A DNA stretch of 64,000 nucleotides, taken from Nocardioides terrigena (GTDB taxonomy: Bacteria > Actinomycetota > Actinomycetes > Propionibacteriales > Nocardioidaceae). The stretch covers positions 682,001-746,000 of the forward strand of contig NZ_PZYY01000001.1 of assembly GCF_003047265.1 (NCBI RefSeq). The letters are read 5' to 3'. Below, one piece after another: positions 41,721 through 52,139 of the stretch (positions are counted from its first letter, which is position 1; each line of letters opens with the position of its first letter). A program made the translations under genes and the position numbers. The notes under the pieces are model-generated. The model did not search any database, had not been told where the DNA came from, and was given only the letters and a program-made list of their open reading frames with translations.

Positions 41721-42443
41721 GTGTCGCACACCCACCCCCCGTCCCGGGGCACCGCCCATCGCGGTCGCCCCACCATCCACGTGGCTGCCCGGCTCGCCCT
41801 GCTGGGGCAGACCGTGCAGGCCGCGCTGCACGGGCGGGACCTGCCGGCACTGTGCCTGCGGCTGCCCGACGAGGGGGTCCCGTGGGCCCGCTCGCTGGTC
41901 CGACCCGACGACCTCGTGCTCCTGCTCGACGACGTCGACGGGCCGGGTGACCTGCGTCGTGCCCGCGAGCGGGTGGCGACCTGCCCGGCTCGCTGCATCG
42001 TGCTCACCTCGGCCCCGACCGGGATGGTCTGGGTCGCGCTGATGTCCAGCGGTGCCGAGGCGGTCCTGTCCGCCCAGATCTCGCTCGACGACCTCGTCGA
42101 GACGATCGAGCACGTCCTGGCCGGCGACGAGGTCGTCGACCCGCAGCGGCGCGCGTCGATGGTCCAGGAGTGGGAGGACATCACCAGTCAGTTCGAGGAG
42201 ATGGCCGGACGGTTGTCCCGGTTGTCCCCGCGCGAGCTCGACGTCCTCGAGCGGGTGTCCCACGGTGAGTCGGCGGCGGAGATCGCCGACAGCCTGGGCG
42301 TCGCACTGACGACGGTCCGCAGCCACATCAAGGCGGGGCGCAACAAGCTGGGCGTCAGCTCGCAGCTCGCGGCGGCGGCCATCCTGCGGCGCCGTCCCGA
42401 CATCGAGGGCGTCGCTCCGGTCGCCACCGGCGGCAAGACGTGA
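41721..42443 (+). CDS. LuxR-type transcriptional regulator with degenerate receiver domain
   Basis: 240 aa. The C-terminal 65 residues are a clear LuxR helix-turn-helix (LSPRELDVLERVSHGESAAE... LGVALTTVRSHI...). The N-terminal part is receiver-like: LVLLLDD keeps an Asp at the phosphoacceptor place and CIVLTS the Thr/Ser, but the acidic pair of the first strand is replaced (IHVAARLAL) and the conserved Lys is missing (AVLSAQIS). Phosphorylation is therefore doubtful; it may respond to a ligand or act constitutively. GTG 41721 follows GGGAGGA by six bases. Two operator copies lie in its own promoter. It lies opposite the kinase gene. Confidence 0.85.
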   Translation: MSHTHPPSRGTAHRGRPTIHVAARLALLGQTVQAALHGRDLPALCLRLPDEGVPWARSLVRPDDLVLLLDDVDGPGDLRRARERVATCPARCIVLTSAPTGMVWVALMSSGAEAVLSAQISLDDLVETIEHVLAGDEVVDPQRRASMVQEWEDITSQFEEMAGRLSRLSPRELDVLERVSHGESAAEIADSLGVALTTVRSHIKAGRNKLGVSSQLAAAAILRRRPDIEGVAPVATGGKT

Positions 42444-42450
42444 TTGCAGG

Positions 42451-42488
42451 TCGGCACCGCGTGGGCACCGGGTCGGCACCGATAGGCT
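42451..42488 (+). promoter_or_regulatory. Three 11-bp tandem repeats and -10 box of the cysQ-like gene
   Basis: GGCACCG occurs three times at exactly 11-base spacing (42453, 42464, 42475), directly before a TAGGCT -10 (42483-42488), so the repeats cover the -35 region. Eleven-base direct repeats with CACC cores recall the PhoP boxes of Streptomyces, but the match is partial. The GTG start follows the -10 by six bases, so the mRNA is probably leaderless. Confidence 0.5.
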
Positions 42489-42494
42489 TCCCGC

Positions 42495-43283
42495 GTGACT
42501 GAGACCTTCCAGGGCACCGACCCGAGCCAGCTCGATGACCACGCCTTCGCCGTCTGGGCGGCCGAACAGGCCGGTGCCGTCCTCCTCGAGGTGCGTGCCG
42601 CGGCCGACGAGCGCGGCCTCGAGGGCAAGGCCCTCAAGGACGCCGGCGACGCCGCCGCGCAGGAGGTCCTGGCGCGGGTGCTGGGCGAGCACCGCCCCGA
42701 CGACGCGGTGCTGAGCGAGGAGGCGACCGACGACAAGGTCCGTCTCGAGGCCTCCCGCGTCTGGATCATCGACCCGCTCGACGGCACCCGCGAGTTCTCC
42801 GAGCCGCCCCGCGACGACTGGGCCGTGCATGTCGCGCTCTGGCAGGACGGCGACCTCGTCGCCGGCGCCGTGGCCCAGCCCGCGCTGGGCGAGACGTTCA
42901 ACACCGGTACGCCGCGCCAGGTGCCGGCCCGCACGGCCGACCGGCCGCGGATCGCGGTCAGCCGCACCCGCCCGCCGGCGTTCGTGGAGGCCCTGGCCGC
43001 GGAGATCGACGCCGAGCTGGTGCCCATGGGCTCGGCCGGGGTCAAGGTCATGAGCGTGGTGCGCGACCTCGCCGACGCCTACGTCCACGCCGGCGGGCAG
43101 TACCAGTGGGACAACGCCGCCCCGGTCGCGGTCGCCCGCGCCGCCGGCCTCCACTGCTCGCGGGTCGACGGCTCGCCCCTGGTCTACAACGAGTCCGACA
43201 CCTCGCTGCCCGACCTGATCGTCTGCCGCCCCGAGCTGGCCGAGGAGATCATCGCGTTCGTCCGCGCCCACGGCACGGACTGA
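42495..43283 (+). CDS. cysQ: CysQ-type 3'(2'),5'-bisphosphate nucleotidase (inositol monophosphatase family)
   Basis: 262 aa. Removes the 3'-phosphate from 3'-phosphoadenosine-5'-phosphate (PAP), the by-product of PAPS-dependent sulfotransferases, in a magnesium-dependent reaction. Family motifs: VLSEEATDD (metal-binding Glu), WIIDPLDGTREFSE (the DPLDGT metal site) and AGGQYQWDNAAPVAVA (the second signature). The C-terminal half is typical of actinobacterial CysQ. The GTG at 42495 is six bases after the -10 box. Next to a locus rich in sulfotransferases, clearing of PAP would prevent product inhibition. Other members of the superfamily act on inositol or histidinol phosphates, so the substrate is inferred. 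Confidence 0.85.
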   Translation: MTETFQGTDPSQLDDHAFAVWAAEQAGAVLLEVRAAADERGLEGKALKDAGDAAAQEVLARVLGEHRPDDAVLSEEATDDKVRLEASRVWIIDPLDGTREFSEPPRDDWAVHVALWQDGDLVAGAVAQPALGETFNTGTPRQVPARTADRPRIAVSRTRPPAFVEALAAEIDAELVPMGSAGVKVMSVVRDLADAYVHAGGQYQWDNAAPVAVARAAGLHCSRVDGSPLVYNESDTSLPDLIVCRPELAEEIIAFVRAHGTD

Positions 43284-43334
43284 CCCCTCGTCAACCCGGT
43301 TGGCGACGTCGGTGCTCCCTGCGACCGTGGGGGC

Positions 43335-43745
43335 ATGACCTCCTTCGTCTCGCACACCACCGTCGACTGCACCCACGCCTACGAGCTCTCCGAGTGGTGG
43401 AAGCTGCTGCTCGGCTACGTGGACGTCGACGGCGACCCCAACCTGCCCGGCCACGAGGAGTGCATGATCCTCGACCCCGGGTCGGGGCACCGGATCCTCT
43501 TCATCGAGGTGCCGGAACGCAAGGCGGTCAAGAACCGACTCCACCTCGACCTGCGGCCCCGCTCGGGCTCGCGCGACGACGAGGTCGAGCGGGTGCGCGC
43601 GCTCGGGGCGACCGAGGTGGCCGACCACCGCGGTCAGTGGGGCCCGGGCACCGGCTGGGTCGTGATGGCCGATCCCGAGGGCAACGAGTTCTGCATCCTC
43701 CGCTCGCAGGCCGAGGACGACGGGGCTGCTCCGGTCGAGCAGTGA
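43335..43745 (+). CDS. VOC (glyoxalase-like) family protein
   Basis: 136 aa, one vicinal-oxygen-chelate unit with two beta-alpha-beta-beta-beta halves. It begins SFVSHTTVDCTHAYELSEWW and ends with GTGWVVMADPEGNEFCILRS, a pattern common in glyoxalase/bleomycin-resistance-like proteins of Actinobacteria. The His and Glu expected to bind a metal can be placed but not confirmed. Substrate unknown. ATG 43335 lies six bases after GACCGT, a possible leaderless -10. A strong terminator follows. Confidence 0.8.
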   Translation: MTSFVSHTTVDCTHAYELSEWWKLLLGYVDVDGDPNLPGHEECMILDPGSGHRILFIEVPERKAVKNRLHLDLRPRSGSRDDEVERVRALGATEVADHRGQWGPGTGWVVMADPEGNEFCILRSQAEDDGAAPVEQ

Positions 43746-43759
43746 GCTGCCAGGACGCG

Positions 43760-43792
43760 ACTCGGCCCCGGAGCGCTGCTCCGGGGCCGAGT
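43760..43792. terminator. Bidirectional hairpin terminator
   Basis: A perfect 15-base stem (43760-43774 with 43778-43792) closes a GCT loop between two convergent genes, 15 bases after the VOC stop and 36 before the other stop. Confidence 0.8.
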
Positions 43793-43827
43793 GCTGGTGC
43801 TGGATGGTGCGGTGGTCGAGCCGGGAC

Positions 43828-44484
43828 TCAGTAGACCTGGTAGTAGTCGGTGAAGCCCGAGTACTTCTTGTCGGCCGGGATGGTCACCGAGAACTTGAAG
43901 CCGCGCTTGTTGGGGGCCTTCACGCGGAAGACGCCCTTCTTGTTGGTGCGGACCTTCTTCCACGCGACGTACTTCTTGCCCTTCTTGCGCTTGAGGACGA
44001 CCTTCTTGCGCTTGAAGTCGGGCTTGATCTTGCCGACCAGGAAGAGGCCGGGGGTCTTGAAGACGGCCTTGCGCTTCACGCCGACCGCCAGCGGGGCGGA
44101 CTCGCTGGGGGTGTACACATCACCGTTGGTCTCGGTGATGCCGCTGTAGACGACCTTGTACAGCGAGTTGGAGTCGGGCTTGATGTCGAAGAAGTAGTAG
44201 CTACCGGCGCTGTCGTCGGTCTGGATTGTCGTCCACACGGGGTTCTTCGCCGAGTAGACCTGAAGGGCCACCGAGCCCGTGTAGACGCTGCCACCGTCTG
44301 GCGTGGTGACCGCGCCGTTGATGGAAAGGCTGTCGTCGCCGTACGTCACCTCGGGCGCGCTGGCGGCGATCGAGCTGGTGGTGGTGTAGGTGGTGGCGGC
44401 GTCGGCCGGCGAGCTGATCGCCACCGGTGCCAGTCCGAGCAGGCCGGCCGTGGTCAGGCCGGCGATGAGTCGAGTGAAGCGCAT
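43828..44484 (-). CDS. Secreted basic protein, beta-rich, function unknown
   Basis: 218 aa. Signal peptide (residues 1-29, ending SPADAA). A first Ig-like beta region (about 30-125: SLSINGAVTTPDGGSVYTGS...) is followed by a strongly basic C-terminal half, with many Lys and Arg (KIKPDFKRKKVVLKRKKGKK) and a final FSVTIPADKKYSGFTDYYQVY. The basic half resembles repeats in other actinobacterial secreted proteins that have the form TVxxxKKGKFKVKAP. It could bind anionic wall or extracellular polymers, which is speculation. ATG 44484 follows GGGGAAAC. Confidence 0.7.
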   Translation of the reverse strand: MRFTRLIAGLTTAGLLGLAPVAISSPADAATTYTTTSSIAASAPEVTYGDDSLSINGAVTTPDGGSVYTGSVALQVYSAKNPVWTTIQTDDSAGSYYFFDIKPDSNSLYKVVYSGITETNGDVYTPSESAPLAVGVKRKAVFKTPGLFLVGKIKPDFKRKKVVLKRKKGKKYVAWKKVRTNKKGVFRVKAPNKRGFKFSVTIPADKKYSGFTDYYQVY

Positions 44485-44625
44485 GTTTCCCCGTATCCCC
44501 TTCTCGAGAGGCGCCCGTGGACGCCCGCGATGACAGAAGCGGGCCCCGTGGCCCGCTGGCGCGACGCTACCCCGGCTGGAGGGCGGCCAAACCCACCGGA
44601 ACCGGCCCGGCCCCCGGTGCTTTCG

Positions 44626-44666
44626 TAGACTGGACGACAGCACCCCCGTCCAGCGCTGGACGGGGG
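44626..44666 (+). promoter_or_regulatory. -10 hexamer and perfect 24-bp palindrome in the mfd leader
   Basis: TAGACT (44626-44631) could be the mfd -10. Twelve bases later, 44643-44654 is the exact reverse complement of 44655-44666, with no spacer. It would lie at the very 5' end of the mRNA, or over the start site as an operator. Confidence 0.5.
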
Positions 44667-44714
44667 CCCTACGGCGTGCCCCCACGGGTCGTGCCGACCC
44701 GATGAGAGGACCCG

Positions 44715-47700
44715 ATGACCACGCTCACCCGTGTGGCCGACGACCTGCTGGCCGGACCCGTGCTGGCCGAGGCGATGGCCGACGCCCGCGACGTCGCCAC
44801 CCTCGACCTGACCGGCCCCGCCGCCGTGCGTCCCTTCGTCATCCGAGGACTGGTGGAGGCGGGTCGCACCGTGCTGGCCGTCACCGCGACCGCGCGCGAG
44901 GCCGAGGACCTCGTCGAGGAGCTGGTCGACCTCGTCGACCCGGCGCGCGTCGCCCACTACCCGAGCTGGGAGACGCTGCCCCACGAGCGGCTGAGCCCCC
45001 GCAGCGACACCGTCGGCCGGCGGCTGGCCGTGCTGCGGCGGCTGCGCCACCCCGGCACCGACGCGACCAACGGGCCGCTCTCGGTGGTCGTCGCGCCGAT
45101 CCGGTCGATCCTCCAGCCGCAGGTCAAGGGGCTGGCGGACCTGGAGCCCGTCGAGCTCGTCCCCGGCCAGACCACCGCCCTCGAGGACGTCGTCCGCGGT
45201 CTCGCCGACGCGGCGTACACGCGGGTCGACATGGTCGAGAAGCGCGGCGAGTTCGCCGTCCGCGGCGGCATCGTCGACGTCTTCCCGCCCACCGAGGAGC
45301 ACCCGCTGCGGGTGGAGTTCTGGGGTGACGACGTCGAGGAGATCCGCGCCTTCGCGGTCGCCGACCAGCGCACCATGGGCGCCGTCGAGCGCCTGTGGGC
45401 GCCGCCGTGCCGCGAGCTGCTGCTCACCGAGGACGTACGCCGCCGCGCCGCCGAGCTGGGCCGGGCGCACCCGCAGCTGCTCGAGCTGACCGACAAGATC
45501 TCGGCCGGCATCGCCGTGGAGGGCATGGAGTCGCTGGCGCCCGCGCTCGTCGACGAGATGGAGCTGCTGGTCGACCTGATGCCCGACGACACCACGGTGC
45601 TGGTGCTCGACCCCGAGCGCGCCCGCAGCCGGGCCCACGACCTGGTCGCGACCAGCGAGGAGTTCCTCGGTGCGAGCTGGGCGGCCGCGGCGAGCGGCGG
45701 CCAGTCGCCGATCGACCTGTCCACCGCGTCGTACCGCGAGGTCGCCGACGTCCGCGAGCACGTCATCGACCGCCGGCTGGCCTGGTGGAGCGTGAGCCCC
45801 TTCGGCATCGAGACGCCCGAGGACGCCGGTGTCGACCTCGACGTCATGGTCGGCGCCGTCCGGTCGCGGGCCCTGGAGGCCCAGCCGGCCGAGGCCTACC
45901 GCGGCGACCTCGAGCGGGCGGTCGCCGACATCCGCGGCTGGCTCGCCGACGGCTACCGCGTCACGGTCGTCCACCCCGGCCACGGCCCTGCGGAGCGGAT
46001 GGTCGAGGTGCTCGGGGAGCACGACGTCCCGGCGGGCCTGGACGCGGTCGGCGACGGCGTCGTCACCGTCACCACCGGCTGCATCACCCAGGGCCTCGTC
46101 GACCCGTCCGTGCGGGTCGCCCTGGTCACCGGCGAGGACCTGAGCGGGCAGAAGGCCTCCACGCGCGACATGCGCAAGATGCCGGCCCGCCGCAAGAAGC
46201 AGATCGACCCGCTCGAGCTCAAGGCCGGCGACTACGTCGTCCACGAGCAGCACGGCGTCGGCCGCTTCGTCGAGATGATGCAGCGCGAGATGGCCGGTGC
46301 GACCCGCGAGTACCTCGTCCTGGAGTACGGCGCGTCCAAGCGGGGCGCTCCGCCGGACCGGCTCTTCGTGCCGGCCGACACCCTCGACCAGGTCACCCGC
46401 TACGTCGGCGGGGAGCAGCCCAGCCTCGACCGGCTCGGCGGCGGCGACTGGACCAAGCGCAAGAACCGTGCCCGCAAGGCGGTCCGCGAGATCGCGGCCG
46501 AGCTGATCAAGCTGTACGCCGCGCGGCAGGCGACCCAGGGCCACGCCTTCGGCCCGGACACCCCGTGGCAGCGCGAGCTCGAGGACGCCTTCCCCTTCAA
46601 CGAGACCCCCGACCAGCTGAGCACCGTCGACGAGGTCAAGGCCGACATGCAGCGCACCGTGCCGATGGACCGGCTGGTGTGCGGCGACGTGGGCTACGGC
46701 AAGACCGAGATCGCGGTGCGGGCGGCGTTCAAGGCGGTGCAGGACGGCAAGCAGGTGGCCGTGCTGGTGCCGACGACGCTGCTCGTGACCCAGCACCTGA
46801 GCACCTTCGCCGAGCGGATGAGCGGCTTCCCGGTCGTGCTCAAGGGGCTCTCGCGCTTCCAGACCGACAAGGAGGCCAAGGAGGTCATCGACCAGCTCGC
46901 CACCGGTGAGGTCGACGTCGTCGTGGGCACCCACCGGCTGCTCAACCCCGACATCCGGATGAAGGACCTCGGCCTGATCATCGTCGACGAGGAGCAGCGC
47001 TTCGGTGTCGAGCACAAGGAGCAGATGAAGCGGCTGCGCACCTCGGTCGACGTGCTCTCCATGAGCGCGACCCCGATCCCGCGCACCCTCGAGATGGCGG
47101 TCACCGGCATCCGCGAGATGTCCACGATCACCACGCCGCCGGAGGAGCGCCACCCGGTGCTCACCTACGTCGGTGCCTACGAGGACCGCCAGGTCGTCGC
47201 CGCCGTGCGCCGCGAGCTGCTGCGCGAGGGACAGGTCTTCTTCATCCACAACCGGGTCAACTCCATCGAGAAGGCCGCGGCGCACATCCGCGAGCTCGTC
47301 CCCGAGGCGCGGGTGGCGACGGCGCACGGCCAGATGGGGGAGCACCAGCTCGAGCGGGTGATGCTCGACTTCTGGGAGAAGCGCTTCGACGTGCTCGTCT
47401 GCACGACGATCGTGGAGTCCGGCCTCGACGTCTCCAACGCCAACACGATGATCATCGAGCGCTCCGACACCCTCGGCCTGTCCCAGCTGCACCAGCTGCG
47501 CGGTCGGGTCGGCCGATCCCGCGAGCGCGCCTACGCCTACTTCCTCTACCCGGCGGAGAAGCCGCTCACCGAGACCGCCCACGAGCGGCTCGCGACGCTG
47601 GCCCAGCACTCCGACCTCGGCGGCGGCATGGCGATCGCCATGAAGGACCTCGAGATCCGCGGCGCCGGCAACCTGCTCGGTGGCGAGCAGTCCGGCCACA

Positions 47701-48290
47701 TCGCCGACGTCGGCTTCGACCTCTACGTGCGCCTGGTGGGGGAGGCCGTGCAGGACTTCAAGGGCGATGCCGAGCCCGAGGTCAACGAGGTCCGCATCGA
47801 GCTCCCGGTCGACGCGCACCTGCCCCACGACTACATCCCCTCCGAGCGGCTGCGGCTCGAGATCTACAAGCGTCTCGCGGAGGTGCGCTCCGACGAGGAC
47901 GTCGACGGGCTGCGCGAGGAGCTCGTCGACCGCTACGGCGAGCCGCCGGCCGTCGTGGAGTCGCTGATGGTCGTCGCGCGGTTCCGCGCCCGGGCCCGGG
48001 CGGCCGGGGTCTCGGAGATCACCCTCGCGGGCAAGAACGTGCGGTTCGCACCCGTCGACCTGCCCGAGTCGCGCGTCGTACGCCTCAACCGGATCTACCC
48101 CCGGTCGATCGTCAAGGCGCCGGTGAGCACGATCCTGGTGCCGCGCCCGCAGACCGCCGTGGTCGGGGGCAGGCCGATCACGGGCATCGCCCTGCTTGAA
48201 TGGGCCCGTGGTGTGATCGACACCATCATCGACCCGCCCGAGGCGAGGCAGTCCGGGCAGCCGCACCAGTCGTCGAGGAGTGACGCGTGA
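44715..48290 (+). CDS. mfd: Transcription-repair coupling factor
   Basis: 1191 aa, a DNA translocase that removes RNA polymerase stalled at lesions and recruits UvrA. Order: UvrB-like N-terminal domains (to about 340), the RNA polymerase interaction domain ([17 protein letters not shown], about 500-560), helicase motifs with Walker [12 protein letters not shown] (near 658), DEEQRFG (near 758) and [12 protein letters not shown], motif VI region [17 protein letters not shown], and the C-terminal TRCF domain. Length is normal for Actinobacteria. ATG 44715 follows GAGAGGACCC. The next gene's GTG overlaps the stop (GTGA). Confidence 0.97.
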   Translation: MTTLTRVADDLLAGPVLAEAMADARDVATLDLTGPAAVRPFVIRGLVEAGRTVLAVTATAREAEDLVEELVDLVDPARVAHYPSWETLPHERLSPRSDTVGRRLAVLRRLRHPGTDATNGPLSVVVAPIRSILQPQVKGLADLEPVELVPGQTTALEDVVRGLADAAYTRVDMVEKRGEFAVRGGIVDVFPPTEEHPLRVEFWGDDVEEIRAFAVADQRTMGAVERLWAPPCRELLLTEDVRRRAAELGRAHPQLLELTDKISAGIAVEGMESLAPALVDEMELLVDLMPDDTTVLVLDPERARSRAHDLVATSEEFLGASWAAAASGGQSPIDLSTASYREVADVREHVIDRRLAWWSVSPFGIETPEDAGVDLDVMVGAVRSRALEAQPAEAYRGDLERAVADIRGWLADGYRVTVVHPGHGPAERMVEVLGEHDVPAGLDAVGDGVVTVTTGCITQGLVDPSVRVALVTGEDLSGQKASTRDMRKMPARRKKQIDPLELKAGDYVVHEQHGVGRFVEMMQREMAGATREYLVLEYGASKRGAPPDRLFVPADTLDQVTRYVGGEQPSLDRLGGGDWTKRKNRARKAVREIAAELIKLYAARQATQGHAFGPDTPWQRELEDAFPFNETPDQLSTVDEVKADMQRTVPMDRLVCGDVGYGKTEIAVRAAFKAVQDGKQVAVLVPTTLLVTQHLSTFAERMSGFPVVLKGLSRFQTDKEAKEVIDQLATGEVDVVVGTHRLLNPDIRMKDLGLIIVDEEQRFGVEHKEQMKRLRTSVDVLSMSATPIPRTLEMAVTGIREMSTITTPPEERHPVLTYVGAYEDRQVVAAVRRELLREGQVFFIHNRVNSIEKAAAHIRELVPEARVATAHGQMGEHQLERVMLDFWEKRFDVLVCTTIVESGLDVSNANTMIIERSDTLGLSQLHQLRGRVGRSRERAYAYFLYPAEKPLTETAHERLATLAQHSDLGGGMAIAMKDLEIRGAGNLLGGEQSGHIADVGFDLYVRLVGEAVQDFKGDAEPEVNEVRIELPVDAHLPHDYIPSERLRLEIYKRLAEVRSDEDVDGLREELVDRYGEPPAVVESLMVVARFRARARAAGVSEITLAGKNVRFAPVDLPESRVVRLNRIYPRSIVKAPVSTILVPRPQTAVVGGRPITGIALLEWARGVIDTIIDPPEARQSGQPHQSSRSDA

Positions 48291-48979
48291 GCAAGACCCG
48301 TCTGACAACCGTCCTGCGGACGGCGGGGGCCGCCGCCCTCTCCGGCCTGGTCCTCACCGGCTGCGGCAGCGCCCAGCCCGGCGTGGCGATCGAGGTCGGC
48401 GACGAGACGATCTCCACCCGCACCGTCGACCGCGCCTCGGGCCACGTGTGCACCGCGCTCGGCGACGAGTTCAGCGCCAACGGCACCGTGGTGCCGATGG
48501 GCTTCGTCCGCCAGGGCGTCGTGCAGCTGATGACGCTGTCGTCGACGGCCGAGCAGATCGCCGACGAGTACGGCGTGGAGCCGGGCGCGACGTACGAGCG
48601 CGACCTCGCCTCCCGTCGTCGCGCCGCCGAGGCATTCCCCGAGGAGGTCCGTGAGGACTACGTCGAGGTGATGACCGCCAACGCGCTGGCCACCGACATC
48701 CTCGAGCAGGTGGGCCGTGCCCAGCTCGTCGCGGAGGGCTTCGAGGAGCCGACCGTCGACCAGATCACCCAGGCGGGCACCGACATCTTCACCTCGTGGC
48801 CGGACGCCAACGGGGTGACCATCGACCCGCGCTACGGCGTGGAGATGGTCGACGGCTCGCTCACCCCGTCCGACACCAACCTCTCGGTCGCGGTCGGCGA
48901 GACGGCACTGGCGGGCCTGGCGACCGAGCCGGACGCCGCCTACGCCAACACGCTGCCCGAGATCCACCGCTGCGGCTGA
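48287..48979 (+). CDS. SurA N-terminal-like lipoprotein
   Basis: 230 aa. A signal peptide ending in the lipobox LVLTGC (near residue 26) leads to AIEVGDETISTRTVDRA, which is the start of a SurA/PpiC N-terminal-like chaperone domain. No parvulin isomerase domain follows. It would be anchored on the outer face of the membrane and may assist folding of exported proteins. It sits between mfd and mazG, its common place in Nocardioides-type genomes. The start GTG overlaps the mfd stop by four bases. Confidence 0.78.
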   Translation: MSKTRLTTVLRTAGAAALSGLVLTGCGSAQPGVAIEVGDETISTRTVDRASGHVCTALGDEFSANGTVVPMGFVRQGVVQLMTLSSTAEQIADEYGVEPGATYERDLASRRRAAEAFPEEVREDYVEVMTANALATDILEQVGRAQLVAEGFEEPTVDQITQAGTDIFTSWPDANGVTIDPRYGVEMVDGSLTPSDTNLSVAVGETALAGLATEPDAAYANTLPEIHRCG

Positions 48980-48983
48980 CGCC

Positions 48984-49637
48984 GTGGGACCGGAGCCCGC
49001 GTCGGGGGAGTCCCTGGTCGACTTCGTCGCGGTGATGCGAAGGCTGCGGGCCGAGTGCCCGTGGAAGGCCGCGCAGACGCACGGCTCGCTGGCGCGCTAC
49101 CTCCTCGAGGAGGCGCACGAGACCCTCGAGGCGATCGACGCGGGCGAGCTGTCCGGCGACTGGGACCACCTGCGCGAGGAGCTCGGAGACCTGCTGCTCC
49201 AGGTCTACTTCCACGCCGCGATCGCCGAGGAGCGCGGCGGGTGGACCATCGACGACGTCGCCGCCGACATCGTGGCCAAGCTGCGCCGCCGCAACCCCCA
49301 CGTCTTCGGCGAGCCCACCGGGGAGACCCTCACCGCCGAGGAGGTCAACGTGGAGTGGGAGCGCCGCAAGGCGCAGGAGAAGTCCCACCGGACGTCGGTC
49401 ACCGAGGGGCTCCCGCCCGGTCTGCCCGCGCTGCTGATGGCCGACAAGGTGCTGGACCGCCTCGAGCGGGCGGGACGTCATGAGGACCGGTTGCCGGCGC
49501 GACCGGCTCCCATGACGTCCGACGAGGTCGGCGACCGGCTGCTGGCGCTGGTCGCCGAGTCGCGCGCCGCCGGCGTCGACCCCGAGCAGGCGCTGCGCCA
49601 CGCCGTACGCCGCACGGTCGCCGACGCCGAGGAGTGA
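48984..49637 (+). CDS. mazG: MazG-type nucleoside triphosphate pyrophosphohydrolase
   Basis: 217 aa, hydrolyses (d)NTPs, including aberrant ones, to the monophosphate and pyrophosphate. The all-alpha domain has the metal-binding acidic motifs LLEEAHETLEAID (near 38-50) and REELGDLLLQVYFHA (near 58-72), then RRRNPHVFGEP, typical of MazG. Only one MazG domain is complete, and the protein is shorter than the E. coli two-domain form, as is usual in Actinobacteria. It starts at GTG 48984, four bases after the lipoprotein stop. Confidence 0.9.
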   Translation: MGPEPASGESLVDFVAVMRRLRAECPWKAAQTHGSLARYLLEEAHETLEAIDAGELSGDWDHLREELGDLLLQVYFHAAIAEERGGWTIDDVAADIVAKLRRRNPHVFGEPTGETLTAEEVNVEWERRKAQEKSHRTSVTEGLPPGLPALLMADKVLDRLERAGRHEDRLPARPAPMTSDEVGDRLLALVAESRAAGVDPEQALRHAVRRTVADAEE

Positions 49638-51005
<1,368 letters not shown>

Positions 51006-51024
51006 TCGGGGCAGACTGCTCCCC

Positions 51025-51618
51025 ATGGCTCCACAGCGTCGTACTCCCCGGGGTGGACCCGGCGGGACCACGGGGCCCGGCTCGCGCACGCAGCGCGGCC
51101 GGTCCGCCGTGTCCCGACCGACCACCCCGGCGGAGGCACGCCCCGGCGCCGACGCCAGGTCGCGTCGCCCCCGGCTCACCGGGCGCGCCGCGGTGCTGGT
51201 GCTCGTCCTGGCGGTGCTGACGGTGTCGTACGCCTCGTCGCTGCGGGCCTACATCCAGCAGCGCTCGCACATCTCCGACCTCAAGACGGCGATCGCCGAG
51301 CGCGAGGCGAGCATCAACGACCTCGAGCGCGAGAAGCAGCGCTGGGAGGACCCGGCCTACGTCAAGGCCCAGGCCCGTGCCCGCTTCGGCTACCTGATGC
51401 CCGGGGAGACCGGCTTCCAGGTGCTCGACGAGAACGGCCAGCCGCTCGAGCAGCAGGCCACCCTCAACGACCCCGACGACGTGCTCCGGATCGAGCCGAC
51501 CGCCTGGTGGTCGCCGGCCTGGGACTCCGTGGAGCTCGCGGGCACCCCGCCCGCGCCCCAGCCCGAGACCCCGTCGGTCATCGACGGCGTCAAGCTCGAC
51601 AAGTCCGGACAGCAGTGA
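51025..51618 (+). CDS. FtsB/DivIC-type septum formation initiator
   Basis: 197 aa. A long, basic, Pro/Gly-rich cytoplasmic tail (1-58), one membrane segment (AAVLVLVLAVLTVSYASSL, about 59-77), an extracytoplasmic coiled coil (HISDLKTAIAEREASINDLEREKQRW) and a conserved DPAYVKAQARARFGYLMPGE end. This is the plan of actinobacterial DivIC/FtsB, which joins FtsL and FtsQ in the divisome. ATG 51025 chosen. Its stop overlaps the DUF501 start (GTGA). Confidence 0.88.
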   Translation: MAPQRRTPRGGPGGTTGPGSRTQRGRSAVSRPTTPAEARPGADARSRRPRLTGRAAVLVLVLAVLTVSYASSLRAYIQQRSHISDLKTAIAEREASINDLEREKQRWEDPAYVKAQARARFGYLMPGETGFQVLDENGQPLEQQATLNDPDDVLRIEPTAWWSPAWDSVELAGTPPAPQPETPSVIDGVKLDKSGQQ

Positions 51619-52139
51619 CCCCTCCAGCAGACCCCGCCGACGTCGCCGCGGTCGCGGCCCAGCTCGGCCGGGAGCCCCGCGCCATCCACGAGATCGGGCA
51701 CCGGTGCCCGTGCGGCAACCCGGATGTCGTGACCACGCTGCCGCGGCTGCCGAACGGCACGCCGTTCCCCACGACCTACTACCTCACCTGCCCGCGCGCG
51801 GCCTCGCGCATCGGCACCCTCGAGGGCTCCGGCCTGATGAAGGAGATGCAGGACCGCCTCGGCCAGGACCCCGAGCTCGCGGCCGCCTACCGTGCCGCCC
51901 ACGAGGCCTACCTCGCGGTGCGTGACGAGCTCGGCGCAGGTGCCGGGCAGGAGGTCCCCGAGATCGAGGGGATCAGCGCCGGCGGGATGCCCGACCGGGT
52001 CAAGTGCCTGCACGTCCTCGCCGGCCAGTCCCTGGCCCAGGGCCGCGGGGTCAACCCGCTCGGCGACGAGGTCCTCGACCTGCTGGGCGAGTGGTGGGCC
52101 GGCGGCCCCTGCGTCGAGCGGCCCGGCTCGGATGACTGA
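51615..52139 (+). CDS. DUF501 family protein
   Basis: 174 aa, a conserved actinobacterial family without known function that usually lies between divIC and ppx, as here. Visible are HEIGHRCPCGNPDVVTTLPR with two close cysteines, FPTTYYLTCPRA with a third, and MPDRVKCLHVLAG with a fourth, so a metal site is possible. No signal peptide. GTG 51615 overlaps the previous stop, and the ppx start lies within its last codons. Confidence 0.88.
   Translation: MTPPADPADVAAVAAQLGREPRAIHEIGHRCPCGNPDVVTTLPRLPNGTPFPTTYYLTCPRAASRIGTLEGSGLMKEMQDRLGQDPELAAAYRAAHEAYLAVRDELGAGAGQEVPEIEGISAGGMPDRVKCLHVLAGQSLAQGRGVNPLGDEVLDLLGEWWAGGPCVERPGSDD

Noticed and set aside
44454-48308. Very long open frame on the minus strand, opposite mfd
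   Set aside because: It has no family motifs, is rich in Arg/His/Asp patterns typical of antisense reading of GC-rich genes, and mfd on the other strand is unmistakable.
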